Of a DNA stretch of 64,000 nt, positions 59,256 through 64,000 are shown piece after piece (the first letter of the stretch is position 1; each line of letters starts with the position of its first letter). Origin of the DNA: JAHJQZ01 sp963667595. Lineage in GTDB: Bacteria; Pseudomonadota; Alphaproteobacteria; Rhizobiales; Devosiaceae. The notes under the pieces were generated by a model. The model had not been told where the DNA came from. It searched no databases and saw only the letters and a list, made by a program, of their open reading frames with translations. The DNA is taken from assembly GCA_963667595.2 (NCBI GenBank), contig CAXXWD010000009.1, positions 124,001 through 188,000 of the forward strand, in the 5' to 3' direction. A program made the position numbers and the translations under genes.

Positions 59256-61052
59256 TCACCGTCCGTTTTCGAAATCCCTGATCGCCGCCACAAAGATGGC
59301 GCCGAAGGCGTCGAGCTTGCGGGCGCCGACGCCGTGGATTTCGTTCATCTGGGAAAGGGTGTGCGGGCGGAATTCGGCCATTTCGATAAGGCTCTTGTCG
59401 GTGAAAATGACATAGGCCGGCACGTTGGCCTCGGTCGCGAGGTCGCGCCGAAGCGCCTTGAGCGCGCGCAACAGCGCCGCATCCTCGTTATCGAGGTCGA
59501 CGGCGGGCGCTTTGGTGCGCGCGCGTTTTTCGATACGCGGCTTAAGGCTGTCCTTGCGCAGCGCAACCGTCATGGCGCCGCGCATCACCTTCCAGCCCTC
59601 TTCGGTAATCCGCCAGTTGCCATATTGGGTATCGACCGCGGCGAAACCGGCGGCATAAAGCTGGCGGAAAACGCCGCGCCATTGCGCGCGATCGAACTCG
59701 GTGCCGACCCCGAAAGTCGGCAATTGGTCGTGATGGAGTTCCAGCACACGCTCGTTGTTGTCGCCGATAAGAATGGCAATCAGGTGTTCGAGCCCGAACC
59801 GTTCGCCGGTGCGCGCCATGGCCGAGAGCGCCTTCTGGGCCGGCACGGTGCCGTCGATCAGTTCCGGCGGGTTCTTGCACAGGTCGCAATTGCCGCACGG
59901 TTCGCTGTCTTCGCCGAAATAGCTCAAAAGCGTCTGGCGCCGGCAGCGCGGCGCCTCGGCGATGGACAAAAGGGCATTGAGCCGCAGATGATCGATGCGC
60001 TTGCGTTCTTCCGGCGCGTCGCCCTGATCGATCTGGTGACGCCTCAGCTTGATGTCCTCGATGCCGTAAAGCGTCAGCGTGTCGGCGCCAAGGCCGTCGC
60101 GCCCGGCGCGGCCGATCTCCTGGTAATAGCTTTCGACCGAGGCCGGCAGGTCGGCATGGATGACGAAGCGTACGTCCGGCTTGTCGACGCCCATGCCGAA
60201 GGCGATGGTCGCCACCATGACGACGCCGTCCTCGCGGGTGAACCGGTCCTGATTGGCCTGGCGGGTCTCGTGCGGCAGGCCGGCGTGATAGGGCAGAGCG
60301 TCATAGCCCTTGGCGACCAGCAGGTCCGCGAGGGTTTCGACCTTTCGTCGCGAGGCGCAGTAGATGATGCCCGACTGGCCGGAATGGGCGGCGACGTAAT
60401 CGGTGATCTGGGCGCGCGAGCCCAGTTTCGGGGCAAAGGACAGGAACAGGTTGGGCCGGTCGAACCCATGTAGGAAAAGGTGCGGCGGTTCGGGAAAGAG
60501 CCGCGCGACGATGTCCTTGCGGGTCTCGCTGTCGGCCGTGGCCGTGAAGGCGGCGATCTGCGGATGGCCGAGGGTTTCGGCCAGTTCACCGATCTTGAGG
60601 TAATCGGGCCGGAAATCATGGCCCCACTGACTGACGCAATGCGCCTCGTCGATGGCCAGAAGCGTGACGTTGGACCGCGCCAGAAGGTTCTGGGCGAATC
60701 CGAGCCGTTCCGGCGCCATATAGAGCAGCTTGAGCGTTTTCTGGCGCAGGGCTTGGTGGATAGCGTTGCGCTCTTCTTCGGTGCTGGCCGAGGACAGCGC
60801 CCCGGCGCTGACCCCGTTCTGGGTCAAGCCGGACACCTGATCGCGCATCAGCGCCACGAGCGGCGAAATGACGAGCGTAAGCCCGTCCCGCGTCAGGGCC
60901 GGCAGTTGATAGCAGATCGACTTGCCGGCCCCGGTCGGCATGATGGCCAGGACGTTTTCGCCCGCCTCGATGGCGGCGACGATTTCCTCCTGCCCGGGAC
61001 GGAAACCCTCATAACCGAAGACGGATTTGAGCAGGTCGAGGAACGCTTGCAT
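59256..61052 (-). CDS. recQ: ATP-dependent DNA helicase RecQ
   Basis: A 598-residue 3'-5' helicase acting in recombination and fork repair. YEGFRPGQEEIV (motif 0), MPTGAGKSICYQLPA (motif I), AIDEAHCVSQWGHDFRPDYL (motif II and aromatic loop) and YYQEIGRAGRDG (motif VI) are in order; zinc ligands lie in CRRQTLLSYFGE and CGNCDLC near 370-390, then a winged helix and an HRDC domain (about 515-595). ATG 61052 matches the family start; the frame is open to 61106. No strong ribosome-binding site is seen. Confidence 0.94.
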   Translation of the reverse strand: MQAFLDLLKSVFGYEGFRPGQEEIVAAIEAGENVLAIMPTGAGKSICYQLPALTRDGLTLVISPLVALMRDQVSGLTQNGVSAGALSSASTEEERNAIHQALRQKTLKLLYMAPERLGFAQNLLARSNVTLLAIDEAHCVSQWGHDFRPDYLKIGELAETLGHPQIAAFTATADSETRKDIVARLFPEPPHLFLHGFDRPNLFLSFAPKLGSRAQITDYVAAHSGQSGIIYCASRRKVETLADLLVAKGYDALPYHAGLPHETRQANQDRFTREDGVVMVATIAFGMGVDKPDVRFVIHADLPASVESYYQEIGRAGRDGLGADTLTLYGIEDIKLRRHQIDQGDAPEERKRIDHLRLNALLSIAEAPRCRRQTLLSYFGEDSEPCGNCDLCKNPPELIDGTVPAQKALSAMARTGERFGLEHLIAILIGDNNERVLELHHDQLPTFGVGTEFDRAQWRGVFRQLYAAGFAAVDTQYGNWRITEEGWKVMRGAMTVALRKDSLKPRIEKRARTKAPAVDLDNEDAALLRALKALRRDLATEANVPAYVIFTDKSLIEMAEFRPHTLSQMNEIHGVGARKLDAFGAIFVAAIRDFENGR

Positions 61053-61164
61053 GGGGGGCGAAAAACCGGACAGAAGAGGGGCGAATCTGATGCGCGATGA
61101 TTTCATGTCGGCACGGCAAGACCAACTGCCAGTTTTGCCACGAGACTCGCACTATGGTTTTGCC

Positions 61165-61767
61165 ATGAACCATCTTCGATATGCCGGTCTGCCGGCCAAG
61201 GAACAAACAGAGGCGCTCAAAACCATCATACGCACCGAACCGGTGCTGATGGCGGTGCTCGATCGGCTACGAGCGCTCGCGCTTCCGGACGCATGGCTGA
61301 CCTCCGGCGCGCTTTACAACACGGTATGGAACCGGCTGACCGGGCGGCCACCGCTGACCGGCATCAATGATTTCGACCTCATCTATTTTGACGATTCCGA
61401 CCTGAGCTACGAGGCCGAGGATCGGGCGATCGCCCGCGCTACCTCTCTTTTTGCCGAACTCGGCATGAAGATCGAGCTGCGCAATCAGGCGCGGGTGCAC
61501 TTATGGTTTCCTCAACGGTTCGGTATGGCCTATCCGCAACTGACCCACACCACCCAGTCGCTGGAATTCTACGCTTCCAAAACGCACGCGGTCGCCGCGC
61601 GTCTTGCCGAAGATGGCCATCTCGACATCGAAGCGCCGTTCGGGCTCGATGACATATTTTCCTTCCGCATGGTGCCCAACCGGGCCCTTAACAATCGCGA
61701 AACCCACGAGCGCAAATGCCTGCGCGCCAAGGCGATCTGGCCCGAACTGGTGATCGAGCCCTGGTAG
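61165..61767 (+). CDS. nucleotidyltransferase family protein (COG3575 type)
   Basis: A 200-residue protein of the uncharacterised nucleotidyltransferase-like family. WLTSGALYNTVWNRLTG near 42-58 and NDFDLIYFDDSDLSYEAED near 68 contain the acidic pair expected in the active site, and FGLDDIFSFRMVPNR near 166 is well conserved in the family. The substrate is unknown. ATG 61165 is the simplest start; ATG 61090 or 61105 would add 25 or 20 residues and overlap less with recQ, which is divergent. Confidence 0.8.
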   Translation: MNHLRYAGLPAKEQTEALKTIIRTEPVLMAVLDRLRALALPDAWLTSGALYNTVWNRLTGRPPLTGINDFDLIYFDDSDLSYEAEDRAIARATSLFAELGMKIELRNQARVHLWFPQRFGMAYPQLTHTTQSLEFYASKTHAVAARLAEDGHLDIEAPFGLDDIFSFRMVPNRALNNRETHERKCLRAKAIWPELVIEPW

Positions 61768-61780
61768 GTGCTGCACGCCC

Positions 61781-61807
61781 CTCATTCTGAGCCTGTCGAA
61801 GGACGAG
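61781..61807. repeat. TCTGAGCCTGTCGAAGGA-type dispersed repeat
   Basis: CTCATTCTGAGCCTGTCGAA followed by GGACGAG is a well-known short intergenic word in alphaproteobacterial genomes. Only one copy is seen in the window. Confidence 0.6.
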
Positions 61808-61892
61808 CCCGCCGAGTGACACCGTCATCGCTTTTGCCAAAAACGATGTAATCTTTGGTTTTTGATGTCCTGAGTCGTTTGTGGTTTTGCGT

Positions 61893-62711
61893 ATGACCAA
61901 GAAGAATGGCGAGACGATCCTTGGTTGGGTCAACCGCCTGATACCAAAGGATTCCGGCACGGAGCGCATCGTGTCGGCACATGCTTACGGAGACCATCCC
62001 CGGCACGTTTTCGACGCCTATGTGCCCTTCGGGTTCTCCGATCCCCTGCCGATGTTGTTCTTCATCTATGGTGGCGGCTGGAACAGCGGCTTCCGGCTCG
62101 AATACGAGTTTGTCGGGCGGGCCTTCGCCGCGGCTGGCTTCATCACCGTTATCGCCGAATACCGTCTGGTGCCCGAGATTCGCTATCCGGTTTTTCTCGA
62201 GGATTGCGGGTTGGCATTGACCGAGGCGCTGAAGGTGCTTCCCGCCCACGGCGCCGATCCCAGCCGGGTCTTTCTCATGGGCCATTCGGCCGGGGCCTAT
62301 AACGCCGTGATGTTGGGGCTCGATGGTGTCCGGTTCGGCGCGCCGCCTCTCGGCAAAAGCCTGCGGGGTGTCGTTGGTCTCTCAGGCCCCTATGATTTTT
62401 ATCCCTTCGAGGTGAAGGAGGCGATTGCGACCTTTTCCGGAACGCCCGATCCGGAGATGAGCCAGCCCGTCAACCTCGTTACCCCAGACGCGCCGCCGGT
62501 CTTTGTCGGCCATGGCAGCATGGACCGGGTCTGCGGACCGTATAATTCGGGCAATCTGGCCATCAAGCTCAGGGCAGCGGGCGTGCCGGTGACCGAGCGC
62601 TATTATCCGGGGCTGGTGCACCCGAGCACGCTACTGGCGCTGATGCCGCTTTTAAGGCGTCATTCGCCGGTCTACTGGGATGTCGTCCGTTTCATGCGAG
62701 ACCTTCTGTAG
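61893..62711 (+). CDS. alpha/beta hydrolase (esterase/lipase-like)
   Basis: A 272-residue hydrolase of the hormone-sensitive-lipase/carboxylesterase type. YGGGWNSGFRLEYEFV near 60-75 is the oxyanion HGGG-like motif (Y replaces H), GHSAGAYNAVM near 132 holds the nucleophile serine, and an aspartate (SMDRVCGP) and histidine (GLVHPSTLL) complete the triad. Probably cytoplasmic; substrate unknown. ATG 61893 is chosen, with GTG 61881 as an alternative. Confidence 0.85.
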   Translation: MTKKNGETILGWVNRLIPKDSGTERIVSAHAYGDHPRHVFDAYVPFGFSDPLPMLFFIYGGGWNSGFRLEYEFVGRAFAAAGFITVIAEYRLVPEIRYPVFLEDCGLALTEALKVLPAHGADPSRVFLMGHSAGAYNAVMLGLDGVRFGAPPLGKSLRGVVGLSGPYDFYPFEVKEAIATFSGTPDPEMSQPVNLVTPDAPPVFVGHGSMDRVCGPYNSGNLAIKLRAAGVPVTERYYPGLVHPSTLLALMPLLRRHSPVYWDVVRFMRDLL

Positions 62712-62730
62712 CCGGCTCGGACCGACTAGG

Positions 62731-62970
62731 CTATTTCTTGTCTTCTTTCGGATGCTCGGCTTCCCAGGCGGCGATTTCCGCGGCATTGGGAAAGGCGATG
62801 AACAGCCGCCAGATGAGATAGGCGAGCACGGCAGTCGTGGTCCAGCCCCAGAAATCATCGCCGTTATACCATTCGAGGGCACACCACAGGGTCATCACCC
62901 CCGCCAGGGCGATCCGTCGCCAGATCGGGCCGAAAAACTGGATATCGCGTGGGTCTATTTTTTTGGCCAT
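62731..62970 (-). CDS. small conserved membrane protein (DUF3329-like)
   Basis: A 79-residue protein. The N-terminus MAKKIDPRDIQFFGPIWRRI is polar and basic, followed by two hydrophobic helices (about 19-36 and 41-58) and an acidic tail ending EAEHPKEDKK. The pattern matches a small two-helix family common in Hyphomicrobiales, tentatively DUF3329. Function unknown. It stands alone, opposite the esterase gene. Confidence 0.65.
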   Translation of the reverse strand: MAKKIDPRDIQFFGPIWRRIALAGVMTLWCALEWYNGDDFWGWTTTAVLAYLIWRLFIAFPNAAEIAAWEAEHPKEDKK

Positions 62971-63155
62971 TGCTCCCCCGATGGGTCTGTCTTTTTGTTC
63001 TTTAGCAGGTTTTCGGTTCGCGGTTTCCTGCAGTTTCGCCGCAGCTTGGCTGTAGCTTTGCAGATTTCGCCGCGCGGGACATCCCTGCCCATGCTCGATA
63101 GGGCAAGCCTATCCGATTTTGCCCCTGAGGCAACGGGCCGAAAGCGGGAGATCCC

Positions 63156-63893
63156 TCAACCGGCGCGACGCGATTGCAGGCGGTAGAACAGAACCACCAT
63201 CAGCACGTGCAGTCCGATACCGATAAGGCTGGCGATGACGAAGCCAGAGGAGGGGAATGGATCGGTATTGAGGATGATCTCGCCAATCCAGTAAGTCGGT
63301 ATGAACGAACCGAGAAGGCGCCAGGGCAGGGGTACGAGGGGCAAAAGCGCGAAAAAACTCAAAAGGTTGTTCACTTTGGTCAGCGCCAGTCCCTCGACCT
63401 TGTTGCGGGCGAGGGCCGGCAGGATCAGGGCCACCGCGACCGCGTCGAGCGCGATCATGAGGGCAAGGACCAGAGCCAGGGCCATCCCGCCTTCGGGCAG
63501 CAACAGGGCTGCACCGTATAGCGTGATCGCAAAGGTGATCGCCGCCGTCACGGCGATGCGATAGGTCATGAACCCACGCTTGCCCACCGGCGTCACATCG
63601 AGCGCCAGCAGGGGGCCGTCGTCGCGGTCTTCCAGGAACAGGAACCCGGTCACCCAGCCGATCATGACGGCGGGAATGCAGATGACCATCGGCACGATCA
63701 TCGCGAAGAAATCCGAAATGCCGAGCGTGCTCTCCATCACGCCGTCGATCGCATCGCGGAACAGGAACCCGGCCAGTGCCGGCGCCAGACTGAAGAGGAT
63801 GGCGAATAACAGCGTGGGATCGCGGGCGACGTTGCGCGTATCGGAGGCGAAAAGCCGGGTCAGCCGGCGCGGAACGAAGACTGAGGCAGTCAT
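63156..63893 (-). CDS. ABC-2 type permease-like membrane protein
   Basis: A 245-residue protein with six hydrophobic segments (about 28-46, 62-84, 100-128, 130-155, 170-195 and 215-238), the layout of an ABC-2 export permease half. FLFLEDRDDGPLLALDVTPV between helices 2 and 3 resembles the coupling loop of such permeases. The ATG overlaps the stop of the partner gene upstream by four bases (ATGA), so the two probably assemble. The ATPase would lie beyond the window edge. Confidence 0.75.
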   Translation of the reverse strand: MTASVFVPRRLTRLFASDTRNVARDPTLLFAILFSLAPALAGFLFRDAIDGVMESTLGISDFFAMIVPMVICIPAVMIGWVTGFLFLEDRDDGPLLALDVTPVGKRGFMTYRIAVTAAITFAITLYGAALLLPEGGMALALVLALMIALDAVAVALILPALARNKVEGLALTKVNNLLSFFALLPLVPLPWRLLGSFIPTYWIGEIILNTDPFPSSGFVIASLIGIGLHVLMVVLFYRLQSRRAG

Positions 63894-64000
63894 TTGCGGC
63901 CGAACTCCTTGTCGAGTTGTCCGATGCCGAACATGATCGCCGCCACGGCGGTCAAGGTCGAGATGGCGAACATGAGGATGATGGATTCCAATGGATCTGT
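63890..64000 (-). CDS. ABC-2 type permease-like protein, C-terminal fragment
   Basis: The 3' end of a gene that enters from the right edge. The visible 36 residues contain one hydrophobic helix (SIILMFAISTLTAVAAIMFG) and the tail IGQLDKEFGRK. It is coupled to the next gene by an ATGA overlap. By position it is the first permease of the pair; too little is visible for firm identification. Confidence 0.55.
   Translation of the reverse strand, partial: TDPLESIILMFAISTLTAVAAIMFGIGQLDKEFGRK

Overview
The window is about 62 percent GC chromosomal DNA from an alphaproteobacterium, most likely of the order Hyphomicrobiales (Rhizobiales) and plausibly Devosiaceae-like (Devosia/Pelagibacterium). The basis is the gene content and order (rpiA - DUF2059 - glutathione reductase - class II DAHP synthase; nadE next to a GluRS; cysS - GFA - cimA; cobS/cobT with dusA; a DUF2865 protein) and many intergenic repeats of the RIME/Bru-RS type ending in CTCTAG. 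This is recognition by eye; no database search was run. The window is mostly ordinary core genome with small patches of decay and insertion.

Layout. 1-7.1 kb: the tail of a beta-mannosidase, the relic of a VOC protein, D-lyxose isomerase, a YjdF-like protein behind a structured leader, a ProC-like reductase, a three-PAS diguanylate cyclase, acuI with the 3' relic of a propionyl-CoA synthetase gene, and a DUF1003 membrane protein. 7.1-14.5 kb: a PAS-LuxR regulator divergent from a peptide-type ABC importer operon (binding protein, two permeases, a fused double ATPase) coupled to an aldehyde dehydrogenase. 14.5-24.7 kb: an alpha/beta hydrolase, a P1/DmpA peptidase, a GAF-GGDEF protein, dusA, DUF302, a membrane aspartic protease, cobS and cobT, a PdhS/PleC-like histidine kinase and an Lrp regulator. 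24.7-25.7 kb: a repeat field in which the 3' end of moaA is tandemly duplicated.

25.6-40.3 kb: moaA, an L,D-transpeptidase, rpiA, DUF2059, YitT, gor, a HicAB toxin-antitoxin pair wedged before aroG, an outer-membrane barrel, nadE-gltX, DUF2865 and an FAH-family enzyme. 40.5-48.2 kb: a tightly coupled operon cysS - VOC - four tandem GFA/CENP-V zinc proteins - cimA, followed by a long LysM envelope protein. 48.3-64 kb: an ArsR regulator with an Atm1-type ABC exporter whose C-terminus is encoded by repeat DNA, an RND pump operon with a PadR regulator, a cysteine hydrolase, nadC with a relic of its upstream partner, pirin, recQ, a nucleotidyltransferase, an esterase and the start of an ABC-2 type permease pair.

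The most unusual features are the four-copy GFA array fused by stop/start overlaps between two core biosynthetic genes, the moaA-tail duplication, the protein tail and stop codons supplied by intergenic repeats, the structured leader before the yjdF homologue, and three gene relics (VOC, prpE, and the gene before nadC) that record recent genome reduction. No tRNA, rRNA, CRISPR array, phage or complete insertion sequence was seen.
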